In this document: piece by piece, positions 38,571-47,459 of the stretch
Position numbering within the stretch: the first letter of the stretch is position 1
Layout: every line of letters starts with the position of its first letter
From: Myxococcales bacterium
Lineage (GTDB): Bacteria > Myxococcota_A > Polyangia > Haliangiales > Haliangiaceae
Direction of reading: 5' to 3'
Assembly (NCBI GenBank): GCA_016716835.1
Contig: JADJUW010000001.1
Coordinates: 3,128,001-3,192,000 of the forward strand
Length of the DNA: 64,000 nt
Made by a program: the position numbers and the translations under genes
Notes under the pieces: generated by a model
Told to the model about the DNA's origin: nothing
The model's input: only the letters and a program-made list of their open reading frames with translations
The model's database searches: none

Positions 38571-39332
38571 CTAAAGGGCAATATGAAGCAAATATTCAAT
38601 GTTGCCGGCGGGCCCCGTGATGGGCGAAGGCACGACGTCGCTGGTTGTCCAGCCCGCCGCGCGACATATCGCACAAATGCTGGCAACCGCCGTGTCGCGA
38701 TCCTCCTGGCGCACCGCGACGCCGCCGACCAGCGCCTCGCGAGGCAGCTCGAATTGCGGCTTGATCAACGCGATGATCGTGCGCGCGCGCCCAGCGCCGG
38801 CGTCTGCGAGCAGCCCCGCGACCGCGGGCAAAACGGCGCCCAGCGAGATGAACGAGACATCGATGACCGCAAGCTGAGCGCCGGCAACGGCGGCGGGTGC
38901 GACGTCGCGAATATGCTGCCTGTCCATCACCACGACGCGCGGGTCTTGCTGCAGCGACCACGCGAGCTGGCCGTACCCCACGTCGATCGCGTAGACGCGG
39001 GCTGCCCCACGACGAAGCAGCACCTCGGTGAAGCCGCCCGTCGAGGCGCCGACATCGAGCGCAATCGCGCCTGCGACATCGAGCTTATAAACGTCAAGCG
39101 CGTGCGCGAGCTTGAGCGCGCCGCGCGATACATAGTCATGCGCCTCGGCGCGGAGGCGCAGCGCGGCATCGATGGGCAGCATCACCCCGGGCTTGTCGAC
39201 CCGATGATCGCCATGGAGCACCTCGCCCGCCATGATCATCGCCGCGGCCTTGGCGATGTCCGGCGCCAGGCCTTGCCGCACCACGACCACGTCGGCTCGC
39301 GCCTTGGCAACCTTGCCGCCTTTGGCCGCCAA
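38571..39332 (-). CDS. tlyA: TlyA-family rRNA methyltransferase
   Basis: A 253-residue protein with an N-terminal S4-like RNA-binding domain (GLAPDIAKAAAMIMAG) and a FtsJ-like methyltransferase domain with LDVGASTGGFTEVLLRRGA, then VMDRQHIRD and VIDVSFISLGAVLP. TlyA 2'-O-methylates rRNA and affects capreomycin sensitivity. The start is an in-frame TTG 3 bases after the upstream stop; a start a little downstream is possible. Confidence 0.9.
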   Translation of the reverse strand: MAAKGGKVAKARADVVVVRQGLAPDIAKAAAMIMAGEVLHGDHRVDKPGVMLPIDAALRLRAEAHDYVSRGALKLAHALDVYKLDVAGAIALDVGASTGGFTEVLLRRGAARVYAIDVGYGQLAWSLQQDPRVVVMDRQHIRDVAPAAVAGAQLAVIDVSFISLGAVLPAVAGLLADAGAGRARTIIALIKPQFELPREALVGGVAVRQEDRDTAVASICAICRAAGWTTSDVVPSPITGPAGNIEYLLHIAL

Positions 39333-39335
39333 GCC

Positions 39336-40991
39336 TTACCGCCCGCGCCGCGCGCGAATTGCGCGGATCTCGATTTTGGCTTCTTGGTGGCTTGGTTGGC
39401 GCGCCAAGACGCGCTGAAAATAAGTCATGGCTTCGTCGAGGCGGCCCTCGATGCGCGCGATCCGGCCGAGGAAAAATGGCACCGACGCGCCATTGGGAGC
39501 TAGCTTAAGCGCGTGTTCAAACATTGGCTGAACCTTGGCTAGCGCGGCAACGCGGTCCGTCGCCGCCACCCAGATGCACCACCCCTTGTAAGCGAGGTAC
39601 TCGCCTTCCTTGTCGTTGAGCGCGATGGCGCGCTCGAATTCTTGCAAGGCGGTGCGAAAATCCTCGCTGCGCAGCGCGTGCTCGCCGCGATGGAAGGCCT
39701 CTTCGGCGGCAATCATCGCCGCCGTGGCTTTTTGCAGCTCGGCTTGCTTTTGCCGCATCGCCGCGCTGCCGCCGGCCTTGAGCACTTCGTGGTATTCGAC
39801 GCGCTTGGCCTTATCCGAGAGCACCGCGAAGGCGAGGTTGATCTGTGCAAAGACTTTCTCCGCCGCGCGCGTTTCATCGTCGATGCCAAGCGCGGCGATC
39901 TTGTCAGGATGCAGCTGCCGCGCCAGCGCGAAGTAGGCCTTGGCAATCGCGGCATCTTGCGCGGCGCGGTCAAGCCCAAGGAGTTCATAGTGGTCGCCGC
40001 CGCGCTCGACGATCGCCATTTTCTCGTTGATCAAGATTTCGGCCGCCGCGGCGTTGCTGGTCTGATCGGGTCCGCCGCTCTGGCTCGGCATGCGCCGGCC
40101 ACCGCCATAGAGACGGCCTTGGTCGGTCACTGACGGCACGCGATGAACCCCAGATTGCGTGCCCGCGCGCGGCACCGGGTGAACGCCCGAATATGGCGTG
40201 GCCGAGGGCACCGGCCGTACCCCAGAGTGGCCGCTGCTTTGGTTGCCCAGTGAAGCGGTGCGCTGGCGATGCGTCGGCGCACCTTGCGTAACGTTGAGTA
40301 AGCCGCCACAGAGCAGGGCGTACATCACCGCGCCGACCAACGTTGGATCGGTTTGCGGACAGCGGCGACAGATTTGATCGAAGGTCGCCTCGCGGGCCAA
40401 TGCCTCGACCACAAGCTGTTCGACTGGCGACAACGCAAAGGGTCCAAGCGCGGTGTCGTCGCTCACCGGCAAGACAAACACGTCGCCAAAACGCGCGACC
40501 TCTACCCGCGCGCGTTCCTGCGTAAAGTGCTGTCGCGCGCCGACCATAATGATGGTCCTGATATCAAGGGCGAGCGACTCGGCGGTGTCGATGCTGGTGC
40601 GATCGTCCACCTGCAGCGCGCCTTGTTCGACCTGAAACGTCCGCGCCGCGGCCTGCGCGATGGCGCGCCGGCGCAGGCGCGCGGTATCTTGCATTGACAG
40701 GCCGGCAAGCCGCCCGACCGCGTCGGCTTCGGCGCGCGTGCCAGTGACCTTGCCGGCCAACGATGCCACCTGCGCTGCCGAAACGACTTGCGACTGCGCG
40801 GCCAAACGCAGCGCACCGTCGGCGGCGTACGGGCTCTCGCCGCCGACGAGCAGGCCTTGATGCAGCGCAAGCCGCACATCCTTGCCCGCGACGTTAATCG
40901 CGATCTCGCCGCTAAAGGCCTTGCTCGCCAGCCGCCAAAGCAGGCCGCCCCAAGGCCTATCAGCCAGATCACCCTGGTGCACGATGCTCAT
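39336..40991 (-). CDS. PATAN-like/J-domain/TPR protein
   Basis: A 551-residue cytoplasmic protein with a DUF4388/PATAN-like N-terminal region, a Pro/Ser linker with SGVHPVP-like repeats, and a J domain around residues 330-395 (HYELLGLDRAA and ARQLHPDKIAALG, with the HPD triad). TPR helices fill the C-terminus (EAFHRGEHALRSEDFRTAL and following). A J domain would recruit DnaK. This combination is typical of Myxococcota and of unclear role. It overlaps a short membrane-protein gene upstream by ATGA. Confidence 0.85.
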   Translation of the reverse strand: MSIVHQGDLADRPWGGLLWRLASKAFSGEIAINVAGKDVRLALHQGLLVGGESPYAADGALRLAAQSQVVSAAQVASLAGKVTGTRAEADAVGRLAGLSMQDTARLRRRAIAQAAARTFQVEQGALQVDDRTSIDTAESLALDIRTIIMVGARQHFTQERARVEVARFGDVFVLPVSDDTALGPFALSPVEQLVVEALAREATFDQICRRCPQTDPTLVGAVMYALLCGGLLNVTQGAPTHRQRTASLGNQSSGHSGVRPVPSATPYSGVHPVPRAGTQSGVHRVPSVTDQGRLYGGGRRMPSQSGGPDQTSNAAAAEILINEKMAIVERGGDHYELLGLDRAAQDAAIAKAYFALARQLHPDKIAALGIDDETRAAEKVFAQINLAFAVLSDKAKRVEYHEVLKAGGSAAMRQKQAELQKATAAMIAAEEAFHRGEHALRSEDFRTALQEFERAIALNDKEGEYLAYKGWCIWVAATDRVAALAKVQPMFEHALKLAPNGASVPFFLGRIARIEGRLDEAMTYFQRVLARQPSHQEAKIEIRAIRARRGR

Positions 40992-41131
40992 CGCGGCGCT
41001 CCCGGCGGAGGGCGCCTGGTGGGACGTTTCCGCACCCTAATTGCGTACGCAACCCCCGCCGCGCAAAACGCGAGCAGCAAGGCCGACATGATGCCAGGGG
41101 AGACCGTCAAAAGGATAGGCATGGCACGCAT
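40988..41131 (-). CDS. Small single-pass membrane protein
   Basis: A 47-residue frame starting MRAMPILLTVSPGIMSA, or 44 residues from the Met at 41122. It has one hydrophobic helix (IMSALLLAFCAAGVAYAI) and a basic Arg/Pro tail ending PPPGAPR. Its stop overlaps the start of the PATAN/J/TPR gene by ATGA, which is the main reason to accept it. It may anchor that protein. No family recognised. Confidence 0.4.
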   Translation of the reverse strand: MRAMPILLTVSPGIMSALLLAFCAAGVAYAIRVRKRPTRRPPPGAPR

Positions 41132-41222
41132 AGGGTCGCGGGTCGCGACCGGCTTAAAAGCGTAGCGTTTTAGTGGGCGCGGGAAAACCCTGCATCGCCA
41201 AGTATTGCGTACAATTGGCGCA

Positions 41223-42017
41223 ATGAGCTCCACTTTCGCCCTCGACGGCAAGCGGCTGCGATTTGCGGCGGACACCCACATTGGACGCAAACGTGAGCAC
41301 AACGAAGACTCGGTGGCGTTGCCCGATGGCATGCGCGTCGCGATCGTCGCCGACGGCATGGGCGGGCACGCTTCGGGGGAGGTGGCCAGCCGCATGGCGG
41401 TAGATGTCGTCACCAACTATTACCGTCGCACCGCCGATACGCAGACGCTAACGTGGCCGTACAAGGTCGACCGCGACCTGCGCGCCGAAAGCAATCGGAT
41501 GACCTCGGCGATCATGCTCGCCAACCTCGAAATCTGGGAGCGCGCGCAAAAGGAAGGCAAATCCAAAGGCATGGGCACCACCTGCGTCGCGATGAGCGTG
41601 CTCGACGACGCCGTGGTCATTGGCCACGTCGGCGATAGCCGCGTGTACCGGCTGCGCGCCAATGCCCTGCGCCAAATCACCGAGGATCACTCGCTCATCA
41701 ACGACTACGTCAAGATGAAGCGCGTGACGGCCGAGGAGGCCGAGTCGTGGCCGCAAAAAAACGTCATCGTCCGTGCCCTTGGCATGAAGGAGAGCGTGCA
41801 AGTGGACATCTTAGTCGAGGTGCCGATGATCGGTGACATCTACCTGCTGTGCAGCGATGGCCTGACCGGCATGCTGAGCGACGCGCAAATCGCGCACATC
41901 TTGCGCGCCGAGCGCGATCTCGACGTCGCGGTTACCACGCTGATAGAGGCTGCCAACGAAGAGGGCGGCAACGACAACATTTCAGTCGTGCTGGCGCGGA
42001 TCGAGGAGGCCGCTTGA
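41223..42017 (+). CDS. PP2C-family Ser/Thr phosphatase
   Basis: A 264-residue PPM phosphatase with the metal-binding RKREHNEDSVALPDG, AIVADGMGGHASGE, GHVGDSRVYRLR and the C-terminal GGNDNISVVLARI. It dephosphorylates Ser/Thr targets of Hanks kinases; no kinase gene is in the window. A TTGA overlap couples it to the next lipoprotein. Confidence 0.93.
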   Translation: MSSTFALDGKRLRFAADTHIGRKREHNEDSVALPDGMRVAIVADGMGGHASGEVASRMAVDVVTNYYRRTADTQTLTWPYKVDRDLRAESNRMTSAIMLANLEIWERAQKEGKSKGMGTTCVAMSVLDDAVVIGHVGDSRVYRLRANALRQITEDHSLINDYVKMKRVTAEEAESWPQKNVIVRALGMKESVQVDILVEVPMIGDIYLLCSDGLTGMLSDAQIAHILRAERDLDVAVTTLIEAANEEGGNDNISVVLARIEEAA

Positions 42018-42433
42018 AGCTAGTGCGCAGCCCGCGCGCTGCACACACGGCTTACCTCGCGCTGGCTGGGCTTTTGGCCGCAGGCCTGCTGGTGCTGAGC
42101 TGCTCATCGCCATCGTCACCGCCAAGTGGCACGCCCACCGGCGCCGCCATCGCGCCACTTTCCGAGGTCGAGCGCACGCGCTCGGTAGAAGCCTGCGACG
42201 CCTACGTTGCGGCGCTCTGCGGCTGCGCCAAGGCTAAGCCCGAGCTGCAAGCGACCTGTGATTTAGACCTATCGCTGCAACAAGGCGTTTCGCACATGCT
42301 GACCGTTGAGGGCTCGGTGCGCGACACCGAAAAGCGCAAGATGGCGCAGCATCAATTGCGCCGCATGACGGCGACGTGTGTCGAGCGGTTGGCGCAGCTG
42401 CCCGCCCAGGGCTGCCCCTCAGCTGTGCCCTAG
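42014..42433 (+). CDS. Short Cys-containing lipoprotein
   Basis: A 139-residue protein whose TTG start overlaps the PP2C stop (TTGA) behind a GGAGG site. A signal peptide with LLVLSCSS gives a lipobox Cys. The mature domain has Cys at AEACDAYVAALCGCAKAK-like spacing, ATCDLDLSLQQ and ATCVERL; paired Cys in helices suggest a disulfide-linked helical hairpin. Function unknown; coupled to the phosphatase. Confidence 0.6.
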   Translation: MKLVRSPRAAHTAYLALAGLLAAGLLVLSCSSPSSPPSGTPTGAAIAPLSEVERTRSVEACDAYVAALCGCAKAKPELQATCDLDLSLQQGVSHMLTVEGSVRDTEKRKMAQHQLRRMTATCVERLAQLPAQGCPSAVP

Positions 42434-42504
42434 CGTGGCGTGGGACGCCGTCGCTTGCGCCTGCCTCTTAAAGCCGCTACAGCTGGGGACGGCAAGGAGC
42501 ACAC

Positions 42505-43428
42505 ATGAGGTGGCAAGGATCAGATAAGGGGCGGCGCGACGATATTCAAGACGTGCGCGGCACGCGGCCCGCGCGCGGCGGCGCGATGAAGCTTGGCGGC
42601 GGCAGCATCATCGTCGTGATCATTGCGGCGGTGCTCAGCCAGGTGACCGGGATCAATCTCATGGGCCTGGTCGGCGGCGGTGGTGGCAGCGGTGGCGGCA
42701 CCGGCGGCGGAACGTCTGCGCCGGCGCAAACCGATGTGGCGGTCGAAGAAACCGAGCAAACGCGCGAGATGAAGGTATTTCTCAACCGCGTCATGAACGA
42801 CGTGCAAGACGTCTTCGCGACGCAGTTCAGCCAAGAGCGGTTGGCTAAGCCCTATCGGCTCTCCAAGCTCAAGGTGTTTGCGGAAGCGGTGCAGACCAGC
42901 TGCGGCGTCGCCGGCTCCGACACCGGGCCGTTCTATTGCCCCGGCGATGAATTCGCCTACCTCGACATGTCATTTTTCAAGACGCTCGCCGACAAGCTCG
43001 ATGCGCCAGGCGACTTTGCACAGGCCTATGTCATCGCGCATGAGATGGGTCACCATGCGCAGAAGATCTTGGGCATAAACGACTTGGTCGCGCAAAAACA
43101 GCGCGCGCTACCCGAAGAAGAAGGCAACCAATGGTCGGTTAGACAAGAGCTGCAAGCCGATTGCTATGCCGGCGTGTGGGGTCATTACAAGCAGCCCGGG
43201 AAATCGACGGGCGGCTTTGTGCTTGAGCCTGGCGATATCGACGAAGGCATCAAGGCGGCCCTCGAGATTGGCGACGATCGACTACAAAAACGCGCCGGCG
43301 GTGGGGTAAATCCTGAGCAATGGACCCACGGGTCGTCGGCGCAGCGAATAAGCTGGTTTCGCCGCGGCCTGGAGGCCGGCAAGCTGTCGGCATGTGACAC
43401 GTTTTCAGGCGCCTATAAATCGCTGTAG
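42505..43428 (+). CDS. YpfJ-type putative zinc metalloprotein
   Basis: A 307-residue protein of the YpfJ (KPN_02809-like) neutral zinc metallopeptidase family. MRWQGSDKGRRDDIQDVRG is the family N-terminus. A membrane segment (SIIVVIIAAVLSQVTGINL) and a Gly-rich linker precede the domain with HEMGHHAQKILG (metal ligands) and QELQADCYAGVWGHY. The family is widespread, but its substrate is unknown. Confidence 0.92.
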   Translation: MRWQGSDKGRRDDIQDVRGTRPARGGAMKLGGGSIIVVIIAAVLSQVTGINLMGLVGGGGGSGGGTGGGTSAPAQTDVAVEETEQTREMKVFLNRVMNDVQDVFATQFSQERLAKPYRLSKLKVFAEAVQTSCGVAGSDTGPFYCPGDEFAYLDMSFFKTLADKLDAPGDFAQAYVIAHEMGHHAQKILGINDLVAQKQRALPEEEGNQWSVRQELQADCYAGVWGHYKQPGKSTGGFVLEPGDIDEGIKAALEIGDDRLQKRAGGGVNPEQWTHGSSAQRISWFRRGLEAGKLSACDTFSGAYKSL

Positions 43429-43442
43429 ACAGGGCCGGCAAT

Positions 43443-44087
43443 ATGAAAGAACCTTTACACATGAGCGTTTGGGCCACCTATCGTCGTAACGGCCTAGGCG
43501 TGGTGCTGGCGGTGCTTGGCGGTGCGTCCGTGGCTGGGTGCCAGTTTGATACGCGCGCGGCGGCGTATACCGATGACGGCAACAATCCGCCCCCGGATGG
43601 TGGTGACGACGCGCCACCCGATGGCCCGGTGGAGGTCGCGCCGGCGGACTGCCCGAACGACTATCTCGCGGTGCCGGGCGCGCCGGGCACATCAAAGTAT
43701 AAACTGCGAAATTCAAAAGAAACGTGGGCCGACGCGCGCACCATCTGTGCATTTGAAGCTGATGAAAATGCGGTGTCGCGGACGCACTTGGTAACGCTCG
43801 AAACGCCCGCCGAATTTGACGCCATCGCCACCCTCTACGACACCGACGAGCATCACCTAGGCCTGACAAGAGTTAATCAGGATGCCCAGTGGGAGTGGGT
43901 CACGGCAGAGATCGCGGACATGGACTTGGTGCCCTGGGCGCAGGGCGAGCCAGAAAGTTACGATTTTTGCGCGCAGGTCGACGAGCTCGACGGTCCACAA
44001 GGGTCCGGCGGCGTGATGCGCGTGTACGGCGCAGGTTGCCTAAGGCACATAAACGCAAATTTGTCTGCGAATGCCAAGACGGTCTAG
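43443..44087 (+). CDS. C-type lectin-like lipoprotein, frameshifted near the end
   Basis: A 214-residue lipoprotein with a signal ending in ASVAGC and a Pro/Asp/Gly linker. A C-type-lectin-like domain follows: KETWADARTICAFEA, HHLGLTRVNQDAQWEWV and GEPESYDFCAQV. A lectin fold should end in a Cys-x-Cys strand, but the frame as read ends ANLSANAKTV. The third frame has RKFVCECQDGLGDDLFP, ending at 44105. Adding one C to GTTGCCTAAGG (about 44035-44045) restores it. As read, the last disulfide Cys are lost. It probably binds surface carbohydrate. Confidence 0.72.
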   Translation: MKEPLHMSVWATYRRNGLGVVLAVLGGASVAGCQFDTRAAAYTDDGNNPPPDGGDDAPPDGPVEVAPADCPNDYLAVPGAPGTSKYKLRNSKETWADARTICAFEADENAVSRTHLVTLETPAEFDAIATLYDTDEHHLGLTRVNQDAQWEWVTAEIADMDLVPWAQGEPESYDFCAQVDELDGPQGSGGVMRVYGAGCLRHINANLSANAKTV

Positions 44088-44123
44088 GCGACGACTTGTT
44101 TCCCTAAATCAGGACTATGTCCT

Positions 44124-44798
44124 TCAACGAGGTGCGCGTGAATCGGTGCCAGCGCTCTGCGGCAAAGAAAGCTGCACGCGCGCCTCGGTCGTGAGCTCAT
44201 CATAGTGGCTCCAACACACCGGCACATAGTGTTCATTGCCGCCGAGCAAGACCTGGGGACCATCGATGGCCGCGACGCCATCGACCAGGCGCAGGTTGCA
44301 GGTCGCCTTGCGATGACAACGCACGCAGGTCACCTTGATTTCTTCGAGCGCATCGGCGACTTCCATCAAGCGTTGCGCGCCGGGAAAGAGGCGGGTGCGA
44401 AAGTCGGTGCGCAGGCCATAGCAAATCACGGGCACGCCGGGCGAGATGGTGATGCGGCGAAACGCGTCGATGATCGCGGGGCTTAAGAACTGCGCCTCGT
44501 CGACCAAGATGCAATCGACACCGGCAAACTGATCGGGCGACAGCACGGTGTCCGCATCGATCATGATATCGGCCCGCGCCTCGAGGCCCGCGCGCGACGC
44601 GATCAGATCGGCGCCGAAGCGGTCGTCGAGGCGCGGCTTAACCAGCACGACGCGCTTGCCCTGGCTGCGATAATTGTGCGCGACGGCCAAGAGGTTGAGC
44701 GTCTTGGCGCTGTCCATGGTGCCGTATCGAAAATAGAGTTTCGCCACGGGGCGTAGCTTACCCGGTTGGGCTGATAGCACCATCAGACGCCGGGCCAT
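44124..44798 (-). CDS. tdk: Thymidine kinase (type II)
   Basis: Thymidine kinase phosphorylates thymidine in salvage. The 224-residue protein has LYFRYGTMDSAKTLNLL, where the usual GxxxxGK P-loop Gly is Ala. VDCILVDEAQFL is the Walker B/DEAQ motif. Zinc-binding Cys are in CVRCHRKATC and VPVCWSHYDEL. Start at ATG 44798 (GAGG upstream) or GTG 44747. The Ala in the P-loop is seen in some TK groups, so the gene is probably active. Confidence 0.93.
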   Translation of the reverse strand: MARRLMVLSAQPGKLRPVAKLYFRYGTMDSAKTLNLLAVAHNYRSQGKRVVLVKPRLDDRFGADLIASRAGLEARADIMIDADTVLSPDQFAGVDCILVDEAQFLSPAIIDAFRRITISPGVPVICYGLRTDFRTRLFPGAQRLMEVADALEEIKVTCVRCHRKATCNLRLVDGVAAIDGPQVLLGGNEHYVPVCWSHYDELTTEARVQLSLPQSAGTDSRAPR

Positions 44799-44881
44799 GA
44801 CGTCGCCTCAATTAGCGAATTGGGGCCGGATCGCGCGATCATTTCGCTTGTGCCTGGGCCGCAAACTGCCTAAAAAAGAAC

Positions 44882-45517
44882 ATGGCAAATTCACGAGGCG
44901 GATGGCGCGGCGCGCTAATGGTGCTGTCGATGGCGCTCCACGCCTGCGCCACCGCAGATACCACCCTTGGGCCGCAGCCAGATGGCCCTCCCCCGGTTGA
45001 TGCCGCGCCCGACAGCCCTGGGGAGGATGGGCCAGCCGACGCAACACCCGATAGCTCCCCTGATAGCTCACCCGATGGCAGCCCAGACGCGGCTCCGGAT
45101 GCGGGGCCCGGCGATGCGTGCGCCACCGCACAAAATATTACGGCCGCCGCTTCGCAAGCGGGTGGCACCACGATCAACGGCACTACCACGGGCGGCGTCG
45201 ATAACGTGCTGACGCCATCTACGTGCACTGGCTATGGAACCGATGGCCCCGATGATGTGTACGCGATCACCGTGATTGCAGGGGATGTCGTGTCGATCAC
45301 AATGGACCCCACAACCTCATGGGACGCTAGCGTTCAGTTAGTGGCGGCTTGCGGGGAGGTGTCCTGCCTTGCCGGTACTGACGGCGGCCTATCCGGCATC
45401 ACGGAGCTGGTGCAGCACACCTTCACCGCGGCAGGCACGTTTTACGTCGTCGCGGATAGCTGGGACTCAGGCGTGAGCGGCCCCTATGCCCTTACCGTTA
45501 TCATCACGCACCCGTAG
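44882..45517 (+). CDS. Secreted PPC-domain-like lipoprotein 1
   Basis: A 211-residue lipoprotein with a signal ending LSMALHACATA, followed by a long Pro/Asp/Ser linker (about 30-80). The C-terminal domain (about 95-211) begins GDACATAQNIT and has strands such as DVYAITVIAGDVVSITMDP, resembling bacterial pre-peptidase C-terminal (PPC) domains. Cys pairs suggest disulfides. It is a paralogue of the next gene. Likely a surface protein of unknown ligand. Confidence 0.7.
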   Translation: MANSRGGWRGALMVLSMALHACATADTTLGPQPDGPPPVDAAPDSPGEDGPADATPDSSPDSSPDGSPDAAPDAGPGDACATAQNITAAASQAGGTTINGTTTGGVDNVLTPSTCTGYGTDGPDDVYAITVIAGDVVSITMDPTTSWDASVQLVAACGEVSCLAGTDGGLSGITELVQHTFTAAGTFYVVADSWDSGVSGPYALTVIITHP

Positions 45518-45621
45518 TCGCGCTGAGCCTGATGGGACATGAGCCATGCACCGGCTCGCGGCCACGTAAGCGCGGTTTGTGCTTGCGCAGCAGCCGCGGC
45601 CAGGGTTATGTCCGACCCATA

Positions 45622-46368
45622 ATGAGCAAGCATACGGGGCCAAGCGGGTGGGTCGGGCGGATGGCGTTGGCGGTCCTCGCGCTGGGCTTGTGCCACTGTG
45701 CCGAAGCAAAATTCGAAGTCATTGCGGCGCCGGATGCACCGCCACCGCCAAACCCACCTACCGACGCGCCACCCGAGGACGCGCCCGTGGTGCCTGATGC
45801 GCCCTCGCTCGATGCCCCCATTGATGCGCTACCTGATAGTGGATCGAGCGATGCGGGTGCAGACGCATCGACTGACGGACCTGTTGATGGCGGCACTGAT
45901 GGCCCGGTTGACGCGCCCGTCGATGCACCGCCGCCGCCGCCCGGCGACGTCTGCGCCACGGCCTTCGATATTACGGCGCAGGCCAAGCTCGCCGGCGGCT
46001 ATGCGGCGCAGGCCACGACGCTTGGCTTTAACAGCGACGAATACAATAGTTGCGGTTTTGGTTCGTACGCGGGGCTCGACCGCGTGTATCGCTTCGACCT
46101 CGCCGTAGGCGACATCTTGACGGTGCTGGCGGCGCCTACCGGCGGCAGTGGCGTCGACATGGCGCTGTCCCTAAACAATGGCTGCGGCTCGGCCGACATC
46201 TGCGCGAACGCTGCGGACTCGGGGTTCACCGACGATCAAGAGGTGATGGTGTGGATCGCCGACGCGACGTCCACGTTCTATCTCTATGTCGATGCCTATT
46301 ACATCAACACCGGCGGCACGTTCTCGCTCAACGTTATCATCAGCACGCCGCCGCCGCCGACGCCGTAA
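45622..46368 (+). CDS. Secreted PPC-domain-like lipoprotein 2
   Basis: A 248-residue paralogue of the preceding gene, started at ATG 45622. The signal ends LALGLCHCAEA; the linker is even longer and Asp/Pro/Ala-rich. The domain begins GDVCATAFDIT, like its neighbour, with RVYRFDLAVGDILTVLAAP and FYLYVDAYYINTGGTFSLNV. Adjacent duplication followed by divergence is likely. Confidence 0.72.
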   Translation: MSKHTGPSGWVGRMALAVLALGLCHCAEAKFEVIAAPDAPPPPNPPTDAPPEDAPVVPDAPSLDAPIDALPDSGSSDAGADASTDGPVDGGTDGPVDAPVDAPPPPPGDVCATAFDITAQAKLAGGYAAQATTLGFNSDEYNSCGFGSYAGLDRVYRFDLAVGDILTVLAAPTGGSGVDMALSLNNGCGSADICANAADSGFTDDQEVMVWIADATSTFYLYVDAYYINTGGTFSLNVIISTPPPPTP

Positions 46369-46379
46369 GGCCAAGCGCG

Positions 46380-47228
46380 CTAGGGCGCAGGCGCCGTCAG
46401 GCCAACGCCAAGCTCAGCCAGCGCCAGGTCGCGCTGCGCACTGCTGATATAACGCTGCGCATGCATGCTACGCACTAAGCGCGCGGCGCGTCGACCCAGC
46501 CACGCGGCGCGCACGCTGGGATTGCGGCGAAAAGGATTGGGCAGGGCGACGGCGAGGCGCGCCGCTTGCGCGGGCGACAGCTCGCGCGCGGATCGCTTGT
46601 AGTAGCGCCGGCTGGCCGCCTCGATGCCAAAGATGCCGTCGCCCCACTCTGCGAGGTTGAGATAAAGCTCCAGGATGCGTTCCTTGGACAGATCGCGCTC
46701 GAGCCGCATCGCGATCAATAATTCGCGCGCCTTGCGAATATAGGTGCGGTCCGGCGAGAGGTAGAGGTTTTTTGCGAGCTGCTGTGTGATGGTCGAGCCC
46801 CCGCGCTGGGTGGCCTCCACGCCAGCTTCAAGCGCCGACTCGGCCGCGGCCTCGAGCGCATCCATGTCAAAGCCGTCGTGCCGCCAGAACGTATCATCCT
46901 CGGCGAGCACCACGGCGTGGCGCATGAACGGCGAAATCTCATCGAGGCGACGCCAGGTCCATTGCAGTCGCCATGGCTTTTTGCTCGCGGCCGCCGCCTG
47001 TTTTCGCATCTCGATAAAAGCGCTTGTGGGAGGATTGTGCGCGGCGAGCCGTGTGACGCTGGGCACCGACCACCAAAAACCGAGGGTGACTATGGCGCCG
47101 ACGAGCGTGAGGAGTTCGGCCATCCGCGCAAGCCATCGGCCCAGCACGCGCGACCAAGACCGAGGCGACGCCCCACGCACCGCCGCTGCCTTTCGGGAGG
47201 CCGATACGTGTTGCTTTGCCTTGCCCAT
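46380..47228 (-). CDS. mtgA: Monofunctional peptidoglycan glycosyltransferase
   Basis: A 282-residue GT51 enzyme that polymerises lipid II glycan strands. It has one N-terminal membrane helix (LLTLVGAIVTLGFWWSV), motif 1 EDDTFWRHDGFD, motif 2 RGGSTITQQLAKNLYLS and LYLNLAEWGDGIFGIEAA. There is no transpeptidase domain, hence mtgA rather than a class A PBP. Confidence 0.94.
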   Translation of the reverse strand: MGKAKQHVSASRKAAAVRGASPRSWSRVLGRWLARMAELLTLVGAIVTLGFWWSVPSVTRLAAHNPPTSAFIEMRKQAAAASKKPWRLQWTWRRLDEISPFMRHAVVLAEDDTFWRHDGFDMDALEAAAESALEAGVEATQRGGSTITQQLAKNLYLSPDRTYIRKARELLIAMRLERDLSKERILELYLNLAEWGDGIFGIEAASRRYYKRSARELSPAQAARLAVALPNPFRRNPSVRAAWLGRRAARLVRSMHAQRYISSAQRDLALAELGVGLTAPAP

Positions 47229-47320
47229 GCGCGTCGCCCGAAACCAGATGCCTACCAGATCTGCGCGGCCCGCGCTATTGACAGCATTGGACCATCGGGG
47301 TACGAAACCGCCGATCGCTT

Positions 47321-47393
47321 GGGGTTATAGCTCAGTTGGTAGAGCGCTAGAATCGCACTCTAGAGGTCAGGGGTTCGAGACCCCTTAACTCCA
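47321..47393 (+). tRNA. tRNA-Ala (anticodon CGC)
   Basis: A 73-base cloverleaf. The acceptor stem pairs GGGGTTA with TAACTCC and includes a G3-T70 pair, the alanine identity element. The anticodon stem CTAGA/TCTAG holds the loop ATCGCAC, anticodon CGC. The T arm is AGGGG-TTCGAGA-CCCCT. The CCA end is not encoded. It sits between mtgA and gatC. Confidence 0.95.
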
Positions 47394-47459
47394 CAAGCAT
47401 TAGGGTTGGGTTTGGCGGCCACGTCGCTTCCGCGGCGGGGCGCCTGGCGCTAAAACGTC

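Noticed and set aside
40130..40260. SGVHPVP-like repeats as a mobile or CRISPR repeat
   Set aside because: They are degenerate repeats in a protein linker.
44111..44123. AGGAC-TAT-GTCCT hairpin as a terminator between the lectin gene and tdk
   Set aside because: A 5-bp stem without a T run is too weak to call.
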